From Oscillospiraceae bacterium (lineage in GTDB: Bacteria > Bacillota > Clostridia > Oscillospirales > Ruminococcaceae), in NCBI GenBank assembly GCA_017438745.1, contig JAFRUS010000109.1, positions 1 to 63,437 of the forward strand: a stretch of 63,437 nt of DNA, in the 5' to 3' direction. Shown here in pieces: positions 34,143 to 44,238 of this stretch (positions within the stretch are counted from its first letter, which is position 1; every line of letters begins with the position of its first letter). The position numbers and the translations under genes were made by a program. The notes below the pieces were generated by a model that saw nothing but the letters and a program-made list of their open reading frames with translations, made no database searches and had not been told where the DNA came from.

Positions 34143-35492
34143 TTATTTGCAAATTTCATAGATTGCGTTAGCCATGATTTTGGCGTTGAGTCGCAGGCTG
34201 TCGAGGGAGACGGATTCGTCGTTGCCGTGCATGTTGTTTTCCTCGCCCGGGAATTCTGCGCCGAAGGCTACGCCGCCTTCTATGTCGTGGACGTATGTGC
34301 CGCCGCCTATGGCTTTGCAGTAGCCCTTGAGGCCGCTTTCTTTTTCGTATACGCCGAGAAGAGTCTTTATGAAGTCGCTGTTTTCGTCAACGCTGTGAGG
34401 AAGGCTTGCTATGTCTGTGATAAGTTCGAAGCCGCCCGGAGCGACTGTTTCTGCTATCTTTGCTATGATGTCTTCCCTGTTTCCGCATTCAGGATAGCGG
34501 ACATCTATCCTGAATTCAAGAAGACCATCCGCAAGGTCGGCAATGCTGAGGACCTGTGTGAGATCACCTGTCCTATCTGACATCTTTATTCCGCATCCGC
34601 TGCCGCTGAAATCACCGTGAACGAATGAGTTCTTTACGTTCTCAAAAGTCTTTCTTTCCTCGTCATCGAGTTCAAGACCGCAGAGATAATCCACAAGTCC
34701 TGTGACCGCATTGAGTCCGTCAGCCGGTGTGGATGCGTGTGCTGCAGTACCCTTGTATTCGATAAGGAAAGCACCGTCCTTTTCAGTTACAGTAACGTTT
34801 TCCTTTTCCGGGAACGTGCTTATTCCGGTAACGACCGCATAGGCATCTGACGGAACAGCATTAGGAACGGTACCGCCGTGTATCATTTTCACATGAGAAA
34901 ATTCCGCATTTTTTCTGATACGGAGTCTGAGCATTCCCTTTTCAAAATTGATTACCGGATAATCTCCGTCCGGTGTGAAAACAAGCTCAGGCATTGACTC
35001 GCGTTTCAGATAGTATTCCATATCAGTCGAGCCGTTTTCCTCATCGCATCCCACAATGAAACGAACGTTATGTGTAAGGTCGATGCCAAGTTCCTTCAGT
35101 GCCTTAAGAGCATAAAGAACTGCAATGGCAGGTCCCTTGTCATCGATGGTACCGCGTCCGTAGATCCTTCCGTTCGATATCTCACCGCCGAAAGGCTTGA
35201 AAGTCCAGTCCTTTTCAGTAACCGGTACAACGTCAAGATGACAGAGAACGCCGAGCTTTACCGGCTTTTCATTATACTCAATGGTACCTGCGTAGTTTTC
35301 AAAGTTATTCGTGCAGAAGCCTTCCTCATCGGCCATTTCAAGAAACATCTTAAGTACTCTGCAGCACTCATCTCCGTATGGTCTTTCAGGAGTTCCCGGT
35401 ACGGAAACACTCGGAACTGCGATTATCTTTCTTAAAGCTTCGATCATCTGATCAAAGTTTTTGTCTATTACTGCATTTATCTTTTCACGCAT
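34143..35492 (-). CDS. M20-family dipeptidase (PepV/Sapep-like)
   Basis: 449 residues. The zinc-site motifs of the PepV branch are present: GVLCHLDVVP, GRGTIDDKGPAIAVLYALK (bridging Asp), GCDEENGSTDMEYYL with the Glu-Glu pair, and FTPDGDYPVINFEKG. Near the C terminus AIGGGTYVHD and GAEFPGEENNMHGNDE complete the site. Such enzymes release N-terminal residues from dipeptides such as beta-Ala-His in the cytoplasm. The ATG directly follows the stop of rqcH, so the two are cotranscribed. Confidence 0.9.
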   Translation of the reverse strand: MREKINAVIDKNFDQMIEALRKIIAVPSVSVPGTPERPYGDECCRVLKMFLEMADEEGFCTNNFENYAGTIEYNEKPVKLGVLCHLDVVPVTEKDWTFKPFGGEISNGRIYGRGTIDDKGPAIAVLYALKALKELGIDLTHNVRFIVGCDEENGSTDMEYYLKRESMPELVFTPDGDYPVINFEKGMLRLRIRKNAEFSHVKMIHGGTVPNAVPSDAYAVVTGISTFPEKENVTVTEKDGAFLIEYKGTAAHASTPADGLNAVTGLVDYLCGLELDDEERKTFENVKNSFVHGDFSGSGCGIKMSDRTGDLTQVLSIADLADGLLEFRIDVRYPECGNREDIIAKIAETVAPGGFELITDIASLPHSVDENSDFIKTLLGVYEKESGLKGYCKAIGGGTYVHDIEGGVAFGAEFPGEENNMHGNDESVSLDSLRLNAKIMANAIYEICK

Positions 35493-37250
35493 TTATTTTC
35501 CCTCCTTCAGTGCATTTACCTCATCTTCATCCGGCTTTACGTAGACCGTTGAATTGTTTGTAAAGATGACCATTCCCGGCTTTGCTCCGTTCGGCTTCTT
35601 TACATATCTTGCTTCGGTATAGTCCACCGGCACCTGCGATGAATTCTTCGCCTTGCTGTGGTATGCCGCAAGCATGGCCGCTTCCATTATCGCCTTCTCA
35701 GACGGTTCCTTTCCTTCGGTAAAAAGGATGGCATGGGAACCGGTGATATTGTGGGTGTGGAACCAGATGTCAGTCTTTCCGGCAGTCTTCAGCGTAAGCT
35801 TGTCATTCTGCTTGTTGTTTCTGCCAACAAAAACTGAAAATCCGTCACTGGTCTTAAACTTAAGCGGCGGCTGTTCCTTCGGCAGCTTGCCTTTCATCTT
35901 TCCGGCTCTTAAGTAGCCCTGTTCGGCAAGCTCAGCTCTCAGCTCGATTATATCAAGATCGGTACGTGCTCTCGTAAGCGAATCGAAAACGCTTTCGATG
36001 TACACAAGTTCCTCGCTGTTTTTCTTTATCTGTTCGGTAAGCACCTGTTCGGCTGTTACCAGCTTCTTGTACTCATGATAGTACTTCTGCACGTTCTTTG
36101 CCGGTGCAAGTCTGCTGTCCAGTTTTATTTCGATCTGCGGGCAGTTTTCGTCATAGAAGTTTTCAAGCGTTATACTTTCATCGCCCTTGTTTATACGGTA
36201 AATATTCGCTGAAAGAAGGTCGCCGTACAGCTTGTACTCATCCTTCTTTACGGTCTCCTCCAGCTCTGCCTGCTGATTCGAGATTCTCTTGCTTATTCTT
36301 TCCGTAAGATTCATAAGCAGTCTGAAAAGGTCATTTGCACGCTGCTTTATTCTCGATTCCGTGTCTCTAGACGCATAGAAATAATCAAGTGTTTCGCAGG
36401 CACTCTCCTTCTGCTGTGTTATAAGGATGGTACCATACTGCTGCACATTTATAAATGTAAAGTCCTTCGGCAGATTTTCCTTCGTCCTTAAAACTGTGTA
36501 CTGAAGATCGCCGTTACGGTACTGTTCTGCTGTCTGCTTTATTTTAAAGATAAGCCTTCCGAGAATGTTTTCATCGATTTCCGACAGATTAACATCCTCG
36601 CCTCTTGTCGCATAGAACACCCATTCTCTTGCAATGACCGGTGAGATACCTTCAAATATCTTTACAAGTGCCTTGGCAATATCGCCTGTCTTGTATTCCG
36701 CGAGTGCCGCACGTATCTCTTCATCGGTTGCTTCTGTAAACAGAAGACGCTTGTCTCTCGGCGGAAGCTCGTACTTCATTTTCGGAAGTACAAGTCGTGC
36801 TCTGGACATTTCCGCATCAACTCGTTTTATACTGTCGATGATGCATCTGTCCTCGCCCACAAGTATGAGGTTTGAGTATTTGCCCATTATTTCGCTTACA
36901 AGCGTAAGATTTACAAGGTCGCCGAGTTCGTTCATCGCTTCAAAATCGAAGCAGAGGATTCTTTCGAACCCGTCCTGTCTTATTCCGAGAAGCTTTGCTC
37001 CTCCGAGATGTTTTCTCATAAGCATACAGAACATAGGCGGTACCGCAGGATTATCTATATCGGAAGAGGTTATGTGCACACGGGCACTGTCAGCGGCCGC
37101 ACTGAAAAGAAGTCGTGCAGCGCCTCCCCTGTAACGTAATCCTATTACCATCTGTTCCTTCGATGGCTGATATATCTTATCAACTCTGGCACCTATGAGA
37201 AATTCAAGTTCCTTCTTTACAAGATGAAGGAACGCTCCGTCTAATGCCAT
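35493..37250 (-). CDS. rqcH: RqcH (NFACT protein), ribosome-rescue factor
   Basis: 585 residues in the NFACT order: NFACT-N (about 1-200, DGAFLHLVKKEL and GKYSNLILV), helix-hairpin-helix, coiled coils (280-440) and NFACT-R, with IWFHTHNITGSHAIL in place of the usual DIWFHTKDIPGSH. RqcH binds stalled 50S subunits carrying peptidyl-tRNA and adds alanine tails that mark the chain for degradation. Older annotation calls it a fibronectin-binding protein. It heads the rqcH-pepV pair. Confidence 0.93.
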   Translation of the reverse strand: MALDGAFLHLVKKELEFLIGARVDKIYQPSKEQMVIGLRYRGGAARLLFSAAADSARVHITSSDIDNPAVPPMFCMLMRKHLGGAKLLGIRQDGFERILCFDFEAMNELGDLVNLTLVSEIMGKYSNLILVGEDRCIIDSIKRVDAEMSRARLVLPKMKYELPPRDKRLLFTEATDEEIRAALAEYKTGDIAKALVKIFEGISPVIAREWVFYATRGEDVNLSEIDENILGRLIFKIKQTAEQYRNGDLQYTVLRTKENLPKDFTFINVQQYGTILITQQKESACETLDYFYASRDTESRIKQRANDLFRLLMNLTERISKRISNQQAELEETVKKDEYKLYGDLLSANIYRINKGDESITLENFYDENCPQIEIKLDSRLAPAKNVQKYYHEYKKLVTAEQVLTEQIKKNSEELVYIESVFDSLTRARTDLDIIELRAELAEQGYLRAGKMKGKLPKEQPPLKFKTSDGFSVFVGRNNKQNDKLTLKTAGKTDIWFHTHNITGSHAILFTEGKEPSEKAIMEAAMLAAYHSKAKNSSQVPVDYTEARYVKKPNGAKPGMVIFTNNSTVYVKPDEDEVNALKEGK

Positions 37251-37348
37251 TTGTTTTTCTCCTTAATATTATTTGTATTTTGTTTTCTGATGGATGACAA
37301 CAGCAAACCGCCTCAGTCATCCGTGCTGATCAGTAAACTGTCAGCGTT

Positions 37349-38812
37349 TTAAAGTATGCAGCGTACAACATCAGTACAGGTCACTGCTGTTTCAACGTTT
37401 ACTCCCGGAGCTGCAGTTTTAAGCAGCTTCGCAAGATATTCCGCACTCATGCGTTCAGTGTAGAAATGTCCACAGTCGAACAGTGTTATTCCGTCGCTTA
37501 CAGCACTGAGCCATACATCATGCTTGACGTCGCCTGTAATATATGCGTCGCAGTTATTCTTCGATACAACTGAAAGAAGCGAGCCGCCGCTTCCGGAGCA
37601 GATGGCCACCTTTCTTATCTTCTTCATTCCCGGAGCAAAACGCACCGGTCCGCCGCCAAACATTTTTCCGAGTCTGCGTGCCATTTCTTCGGCAGACATA
37701 TCCTCTTTGATCTCGATTATTCTTCCGTCTCCGTCATCAGAACCCGGTTCTTCAGAGATCATCGGAGTTCTCGTATCTGAAACGGAAAACTCGCGGCTTA
37801 TCATATCTGCTATCATATCGTTGATACCGTGAACGGCCTTGTCAAGCGGAGTATGAACACATATTGCCGAGATACCGTTTGCAACAAGACGCACCGCCGG
37901 ATCACTCATGGAAAGATGCTTAAGAGGACGGAAAATAACCGGATGATGTGAAACAATGAGATTTGCCTTTTTCGCAATCGTCTCGCCTATCGTTTCGTGA
38001 GTTATATCGAGTGCAGTTATAATACCGGTAACTTCAGTATCCCTGTCGCCCACAAGAAGGCCGGAATTGTCCCAGTCATCCTGGGTACGGAAAGGTGCGA
38101 CACGGTTGATCTCGTCGTATATATCGCCGACGGTTATCTTCTGTCTTCCTTCGGAAACTGACTCGATAAAGCCGATCATTTTATCAAGGGCGGCAGTATC
38201 TTCTTTTCCCGAACGTCTGATACCAGCTGAAACATTATTCAGTTTTGTCACATGCTTCTTTATGTATTTAAGCGATTCCTCATTGCTAAGATCAAACATT
38301 CCCGTCTCGGCAAATGTATCGCTGACAGTCATGCGGAATCCGTCAAAGACTGCATTTATAACGGTATAAATACGGTCACCGTCAGAAACAGCCTCTTCCT
38401 TTACTATGCTGTATCCGTTCTCGTAAAGCCATTTTCTTAAGTACGGTTCCTTGGTCATCGGCTGAAGCACAAGATTAACGCCGTTTTCAAGCCATGGTGC
38501 AGCTGCGATTATCTCACTGATTGTTTCAGCGCCCATTCCTGCCATGACTACATCAGTTATTCCTTCAGGTGAAATGTTTTTCAGTCCGTCCGATTTTACA
38601 ACGTCTATTTTATCCTCAAGTCCTGCTTTTTTCACTGTGGCAGATGCTGCTTCCAGCGGACCGTCAGCTATATCGCCGGCAATCGCTTTTGTACATATCC
38701 CGTTTTCAAGCAGGTAAACCGGCAGATAGGCGTGATCTGTGCCGACATCGCACACGATACCTTTTCCGCTCACCACCGAAGCACATTTTAAAAGTCTGTT
38801 ATCGCAAATCAT
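37349..38812 (-). CDS. TrmK-Nif3 fusion: tRNA m1A22 methyltransferase joined to a DUF34/NIF3 metal protein
   Basis: 487 residues in one frame. Residues 1-220 are TrmK: SAM loop VCDVGTDHAYLPVYLL (20-35), MAGMGAETI and VLQPMTKEPYLRKWLYENG. Residues about 225-487 are a NIF3/DUF34 dinuclear-metal protein: NSGLLVGD, VSHHPVIFRPL (H289/H290), CVHTPLDKAVHGIND (H319, D323) and DCGHFYTER (H449, E453). In most Firmicutes these are two adjacent genes; here no stop lies between them. TrmK methylates A22 of tRNA. The DUF34 role is unsettled (once called GTP cyclohydrolase I type 2). The fusion supports a shared pathway. Confidence 0.88.
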   Translation of the reverse strand: MICDNRLLKCASVVSGKGIVCDVGTDHAYLPVYLLENGICTKAIAGDIADGPLEAASATVKKAGLEDKIDVVKSDGLKNISPEGITDVVMAGMGAETISEIIAAAPWLENGVNLVLQPMTKEPYLRKWLYENGYSIVKEEAVSDGDRIYTVINAVFDGFRMTVSDTFAETGMFDLSNEESLKYIKKHVTKLNNVSAGIRRSGKEDTAALDKMIGFIESVSEGRQKITVGDIYDEINRVAPFRTQDDWDNSGLLVGDRDTEVTGIITALDITHETIGETIAKKANLIVSHHPVIFRPLKHLSMSDPAVRLVANGISAICVHTPLDKAVHGINDMIADMISREFSVSDTRTPMISEEPGSDDGDGRIIEIKEDMSAEEMARRLGKMFGGGPVRFAPGMKKIRKVAICSGSGGSLLSVVSKNNCDAYITGDVKHDVWLSAVSDGITLFDCGHFYTERMSAEYLAKLLKTAAPGVNVETAVTCTDVVRCIL

Positions 38813-38831
38813 GTTTTTCCTCCGGATAAGT

Positions 38832-39176
38832 TTATTTTTCAGCTTTTATCCATTCGTTCCAGACATCAGGGCAGTATCCGACTGTAGCTTTCTTTCCGTT
38901 TCTCACTATCGGAGTTTTATATAGTTTCGGACACTCCATAAGTTTATCCGGCTTTGCGTCGTCAAGGAGATATTTTATATCGCAGTAGTCCTTGTTCTTT
39001 TCATCGATAAGTGCATCGACACTGCCCACAGCCTGTGAAACACTTTTGAATTCTCCGGCACTGAGTCCCTTGGAAAGAATATCGACTGACTGAAACTTTA
39101 TACCGTGTTCCTTAAAAAAGCGCTCTGCCTTTTTCGTATCGAAGCATTTTGATTTTCCGAATATCTGAATATTCAT
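38832..39176 (-). CDS. ArsC/Spx-like thioredoxin-fold protein
   Basis: 114 residues. The start NIQIFGKSKCFDTKKAERFF resembles the ArsC/Spx family with the Cys at position 10, though Spx has a CxxC and arsenate reductase CxxS(x); here the Cys is followed by Phe-Asp-Thr. The later YKTPIVRNGKKATVGY segment gives the cis-Pro loop and conserved Arg. Homologues in Clostridia are annotated as ArsC-family proteins of unknown function. The ATG at 39176 follows AAAGG. Confidence 0.75.
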   Translation of the reverse strand: MNIQIFGKSKCFDTKKAERFFKEHGIKFQSVDILSKGLSAGEFKSVSQAVGSVDALIDEKNKDYCDIKYLLDDAKPDKLMECPKLYKTPIVRNGKKATVGYCPDVWNEWIKAEK

Positions 39177-39262
39177 CTGTAATATCCTTTCGTGAACTGT
39201 CATATACAAAAAAATCCCTGCCGTATTTCATGCAGAGATTCTTTTTTATTGATGGATGAAAA

Positions 39263-39469
39263 TTAATTTGCTGCAATGATTTCGTTTATCTTGTTTTCGA
39301 TTTCTGAAGCGTCAACTCCGTGAACCATGCATGCATCAGCGAGTGATTCGCCTCTTGCTGAAGGGCAGCCAAGGCAGTGCATTCCCATTTCCATAAGAAC
39401 AGGTGCACACTGTGGACACATATCAAGGATGTCGCCGATGATCATATCTTTTGTTACTTTATTTGCCAT
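39263..39469 (-). CDS. DUF1858 protein (hybrid-cluster-associated disulfide-like)
   Basis: 68 residues. The core IGDILDMCPQCAPVLMEMGMHCLGCPSA has the CPxC and CxxC pattern with a central MGMHCxGC of the DUF1858 family, a compact helical domain thought to take part in disulfide or redox chemistry, often beside hybrid cluster proteins. GGAGGA precedes the ATG at 39469. It stands alone here, with a hairpin region downstream (39205-39245). The family is well recognised, the role is not established. Confidence 0.85.
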   Translation of the reverse strand: MANKVTKDMIIGDILDMCPQCAPVLMEMGMHCLGCPSARGESLADACMVHGVDASEIENKINEIIAAN

Positions 39470-39696
39470 GTTTATTCCTCCGTAAATGAATGCTTTATAA
39501 CTCCGGTGCATCTTCCGTAAAAACGTCAAATCTCCGGCTGAATACTTACATAGAATATCATACCATATTAATATGAAAAAAACAAGTGATATAATAAAAA
39601 AAGTGCACACCCGAACCGGGTCTGCACTTCTTAGTTTGTATCGATCTATATACCGAAAAATACAAAAATACTATTCTGAAAAATCAGAAACAGCAA

Positions 39697-39969
39697 TTAT
39701 GCATTCTTCTTTGCGAAACATTCGCTGCAAAGAACCGGACGATCCTCTCTTGGCTTGAACGGTACTCTTGCTTCACCGCCGCATTCAGCACATACTGCTG
39801 TAAAGAGTTCTCTTTCGCTCTTTGAAGATGCCTTTCTTGCGCTGCGGCAAGCCTTGCATCTCTGTGGTTCATTTTCAAAACCTTTTTCAGCGTAGAATTC
39901 CTGTTCGCCTGCAGTGAATGTAAATTCAGCACCGCAATCCTTACAAACTAATGTCTTGTCTTCAAACAT
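39697..39969 (-). CDS. Small zinc-ribbon protein
   Basis: 90 residues with two zinc-binding knuckle pairs: CKDCGAEF with CKACRSARK (9-12 and 38-41), and CAECGGEA with CSECFAKK near the end. The first part (FTAGEQEFYAEKGFENEP) is the probable zinc-ribbon domain common in Clostridia. Small proteins of this type bind nucleic acid or ribosomes, but the target is unknown. The gene lies directly downstream of the long structured leader on the same strand (39990-40402), with GAGG 8 bases before the ATG, so its expression may depend on that RNA. Confidence 0.8.
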   Translation of the reverse strand: MFEDKTLVCKDCGAEFTFTAGEQEFYAEKGFENEPQRCKACRSARKASSKSERELFTAVCAECGGEARVPFKPREDRPVLCSECFAKKNA

Positions 39970-39989
39970 TTCAATTACCTCACTATAGT

Positions 39990-40402
39990 GAATTTTTTTT
40001 AGACCACGAGCGGATTTTCACCGCTACCTTTGATAAACAACGCTCTGGAATTAAGCTACTGGGCCATATATTCTAGTTAGTTTTAAACTAACTAACTGAT
40101 AAAAATAATGGTCTGCTCTCCAAACTGATCTGGAGTCTTTGTCGCACCCTGTGCCGTTGTTTGTTTAATCAAAGCCGTGCTGTGAGGGAAAAATAATATG
40201 TGACAAGTCCAATGTCCGTAAGTGGAGCCCCTTCCGGTTTATATCCTCCGATGCCCTAATATCAATAAGAAAAATATACTATTAAAAAAGAATCAGTTGC
40301 CGCGTCTTAAAAATGATCGGATATTATTCAGATCAATTTCCGGATAAAAATAACCATCGCAAAAATCTGTATGCATTCTTTGTTACATAAGACTTTGCTA
40401 TG
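39990..40402 (-). ncRNA. Long structured RNA / leader upstream of the zinc-ribbon gene
   Basis: Read on the minus strand, a consensus promoter at 40437-40409 would start an RNA near 40402 that has no open frame for about 430 bases. It contains several clear stems: CTCCA / TGGAG (about 40134-40117), the long AGTTAGTTT / AAACTAACT stem (about 40099-40077), AGCGG / CCGCT (about 40033-40017), and a long-range GACCA / TGGTC pairing that encloses the last two. The conserved-looking single strands (for example AGCTTAATTCCAGAGC) are rich in A. It is not a tRNA, tmRNA, SRP, RNase P or T-box RNA by eye. The raiA/ARRPOF-type RNAs of Firmicutes are a possible match. 5' and 3' ends are estimates. Confidence 0.55.
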
Positions 40403-40408
40403 TTGTTA

Positions 40409-40437
40409 ATTATAACTGTACAAATATAGTTTGTCAA
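40409..40437 (-). promoter_or_regulatory. Consensus promoter of the structured RNA
   Basis: Minus-strand TTGACA (40437-40432), exactly 17 bases, TATAAT (40414-40409). Both boxes match the vegetative consensus perfectly, so high expression is expected. Confidence 0.85.
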
Positions 40438-40590
40438 GCGAAATTTATGATTTTTTCATGAATCAGAGTGCAAAATGTCAATTTCAATATACGAAGCAAC
40501 AGTTCTTTGTTTATAATTCACACACAAATTTTTTTATATATCCTGAAAGCAAATTTTTTTATTTTCATAATTTTTACCGGAAAATAGATG

Positions 40591-40619
40591 TTGAAATAAA
40601 TAACCCATTATGGTATAAT
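40591..40619 (+). promoter_or_regulatory. Predicted promoter of ilvBNCD
   Basis: TTGAAA (40591-40596), 17 bases, TATAAT (40614-40619). The leader to the ilvB start is about 165 bases and contains the family A element (40642-40755). No T-box or leader peptide is apparent. The stretch 40438-40590 is A/T-rich and holds nothing else that I can identify. Confidence 0.7.
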
Positions 40620-40641
40620 TATTTTTATAGACTTTATTTCC

Positions 40642-40755
40642 GGGGAAACGCTGATTTATTCATAAATCAGCGCGGGGCTCCGGGGCGAAGCCCCGCAAAT
40701 CCCGACTCGGGAAATCCGGCGAAGCCGGATTTCCGGTTTAATCATTGTTTCCCTG
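40642..40755. repeat. Palindromic element, family A, copy 4 (in the ilvB leader)
   Basis: Hairpins: CGCTGATTTA / TAAATCAGCG (40649-40672), CGGGGCGAAGCCCCG (40681-40695) and GAAATCCGG / CCGGATTTC (40711-40734). GGGAAAC and GTTTCCC (40642-40753) close the whole element. The order matches copy 1. Confidence 0.85.
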
Positions 40756-40790
40756 GTAAAGTATATTTTTTGAAAGGAATTCACACGCTT

Positions 40791-42461
40791 ATGAAATTAT
40801 CAGGTTCACAGATCATTATTGAAGTTCTGATCGAGCAGGGCTGTGACTGTATTTTCGGATATCCGGGCGGACAGGTCATAAACATTTATGACGCTCTCTA
40901 TGAGTATCAGGATCGTATAAAGCACGTTCTGACTGCCCATGAGCAGGGGGCTTCACACGCAGCCGACGGATATGCCCGTTCAACAGGCAAAACAGGTGTA
41001 TGTCTTGCAACATCAGGTCCGGGAGCAACAAATCTCGTCACAGGTATAGCTACTGCTTATCTTGACTCAGTCCCGATGGTAGCGATCACGGGTAACGTCC
41101 CATGTTCACTTCTCGGCAGAGACAGCTTCCAGGAGGTCGATATCTGTGGAATCACAATGCCGATAACAAAGCATAACTATATAGTAAAGGATATAAACGA
41201 ACTTGCCGACACATTACGCGAGGCTTTCCTCATTGCACGTTCAGGCAGACCGGGTCCGGTACTCGTTGATATTCCAAAGAACGTTCAGGTAGCTGTTACA
41301 GAATTCACTAACAAGCCTGTAGCTTCTCCTCTTCCTGTTCCGGAAGCTGACGAAAAGCTCCTTGCTGAAGCTGCCGAACTCATCGCAGAAAGCAAAAAGC
41401 CGTACATCTATGCAGGCGGCGGCGCTATTTCAGGTGATGCAGGCAAAGAGATCGAAAAACTTGCTGAACTCACAGATGCATACATCGGCTGCAGCATGAT
41501 GGGTATTTCTTCAGTACCGTATAACAACCCTCGTTTTCTCGGAATGCAGGGCATGCACGGTCACTATGCATCATCAATGGCACAGGCTGAAGCAGACCTT
41601 ATTATCTGTGCAGGCGCTCGTTTCAGCGACAGAGCAACAGGCAAGAAGGATGTTTACACAAGAAACTGCCGTATCATCCACATAGACATCGATGCTGCCG
41701 AGATCGACAAGAACATCACTTCTGACGTTGGTATCACAGGCGACATCAAGTCCACACTCGCAAAGCTCATTTCAATGGTAGCAAAGAAGAGCAATCCGGA
41801 GTGGAAGGAACAGGTCGAAAAGTTCAGAGCAGAAGAAGCTGCTTCACTTACAAAGTCTGACAGGATGACTCCTTACGACATTGTTGATACAGTCAACGAC
41901 AAGATGCCTGAAAACGCTGTTATCGTTACAGACGTTGGCCAGCATCAGATGTGGGTAGCTCAGCGTTACCGCTTCTCACAGCCGAGAAAGTTCATTTCAA
42001 GCGGTGGTCTCGGAACAATGGGATTCGGCCTTGGTGCTGCAATCGGTTCATACGAAGGCACAAAAGATCCTGTTATCCTTTTCACAGGTGACGGAAGCTT
42101 CGGCATGAACCTTAACGAACTCGCAACTGCTGTTTCATTTGACATTCCTGTTATTATAGTTGTTATGAACAACCACGTACTCGGCATGGTAAAGCAGTGG
42201 CAGACACTCTTCTTCGACAAACACTACTCAAATACAATACTCGACAAGCGCCAGACAAAGTTCACAAAGATCGCTGAAGCATTCGGTGCTCTCGGATTCT
42301 CAGCTGCAACTACTGAGGAACTTTCAAAGGCTCTTGATGAAGCCATTGCTTCAAAGCGTCCGTGCGTTATCGACTGCGCAGTAGATGAGAATGAATTCGT
42401 TCTCCCTATGCTCCCTCCTGGCGGATGCATCGACAATATCATCACACACATAGGAGGCTGA
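40791..42461 (+). CDS. ilvB: Acetolactate synthase, catalytic subunit
   Basis: 556 residues, standard length. The TPP-dependent fold has the catalytic Glu in TAHEQGASHAADGYAR, the GPGATNL loop, and the TPP/magnesium motif GDGSFGMNLNELATA...MNN. It condenses two pyruvates (or pyruvate and 2-oxobutyrate) in the first common step of valine, leucine and isoleucine synthesis. The ATG at 40791 follows GAAAGGA at 11 bases and matches the family's usual MKLSGSQ start; a longer frame reaching back to 40431 would run through the repeat and promoter and is rejected. First gene of ilvBNCD. Confidence 0.95.
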   Translation: MKLSGSQIIIEVLIEQGCDCIFGYPGGQVINIYDALYEYQDRIKHVLTAHEQGASHAADGYARSTGKTGVCLATSGPGATNLVTGIATAYLDSVPMVAITGNVPCSLLGRDSFQEVDICGITMPITKHNYIVKDINELADTLREAFLIARSGRPGPVLVDIPKNVQVAVTEFTNKPVASPLPVPEADEKLLAEAAELIAESKKPYIYAGGGAISGDAGKEIEKLAELTDAYIGCSMMGISSVPYNNPRFLGMQGMHGHYASSMAQAEADLIICAGARFSDRATGKKDVYTRNCRIIHIDIDAAEIDKNITSDVGITGDIKSTLAKLISMVAKKSNPEWKEQVEKFRAEEAASLTKSDRMTPYDIVDTVNDKMPENAVIVTDVGQHQMWVAQRYRFSQPRKFISSGGLGTMGFGLGAAIGSYEGTKDPVILFTGDGSFGMNLNELATAVSFDIPVIIVVMNNHVLGMVKQWQTLFFDKHYSNTILDKRQTKFTKIAEAFGALGFSAATTEELSKALDEAIASKRPCVIDCAVDENEFVLPMLPPGGCIDNIITHIGG

Positions 42462-42465
42462 TCTT

Positions 42466-44053
<1,588 letters not shown>

Positions 44054-44060
44054 TTTTTTT

Positions 44061-44171
44061 AAGGAAACACTTATCAAACCGGAAATCCGGCTTCGCCGGA
44101 TTTCCGGGGGTGGGACTTGCGGGGCTTCGCCCCGGACCCCACGCTGATATATTTCTAAATCAGCGTTCCTT
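44061..44171. repeat. Palindromic element, family A, copy 5 (complete, 111 bp)
   Basis: Begins AAGGAAACACTTATCAAACC and ends AATCAGCGTTCCTT, so the outer ends are imperfect inverted repeats. Inside are the CCGGAAATCC / GGATTTCCGG hairpin with a GGCTTCGCC loop (44079-44107), GCGGGGCTTCGCCCCG (44119-44134) and the CGCTGAT / ATCAGCG stem. It lies between ilvC and ilvD, 7 bases after a T run that follows the ilvC stop. Confidence 0.85.
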
Positions 44172-44238
44172 AAAATCAAATACGGCCTCTTCCCTCAGAG
44201 GGAGGGGGCTGTTTCTTTATTGAAAGGCGGTCAATCAA

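Noticed and set aside
34077..34580. Plus-strand frame of 167 codons beginning in a G/C-rich palindrome
   Set aside because: It is antisense to the PepV-like dipeptidase, which has all active-site motifs.
39990..40402. tmRNA, SRP RNA, RNase P RNA or a tRNA
   Set aside because: Diagnostic motifs (CCA-ended acceptor with TTCGA arm, SRP GGAAG loop context, GAGGAAAGTCC of RNase P) are missing; only short chance similarities such as GGTGAAAATCCGC occur.
40438..40790. T-box or other attenuator of the ilv operon
   Set aside because: No TGGNACCGCG-type box, no specifier stem and no branched-chain-rich leader peptide could be found; only the family A hairpins are present.
40431..40790. 120-residue N-terminal extension of IlvB
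   Set aside because: The extended frame crosses a predicted promoter and a repeat element, and the ATG at 40791 has a ribosome site and gives the family's usual start.
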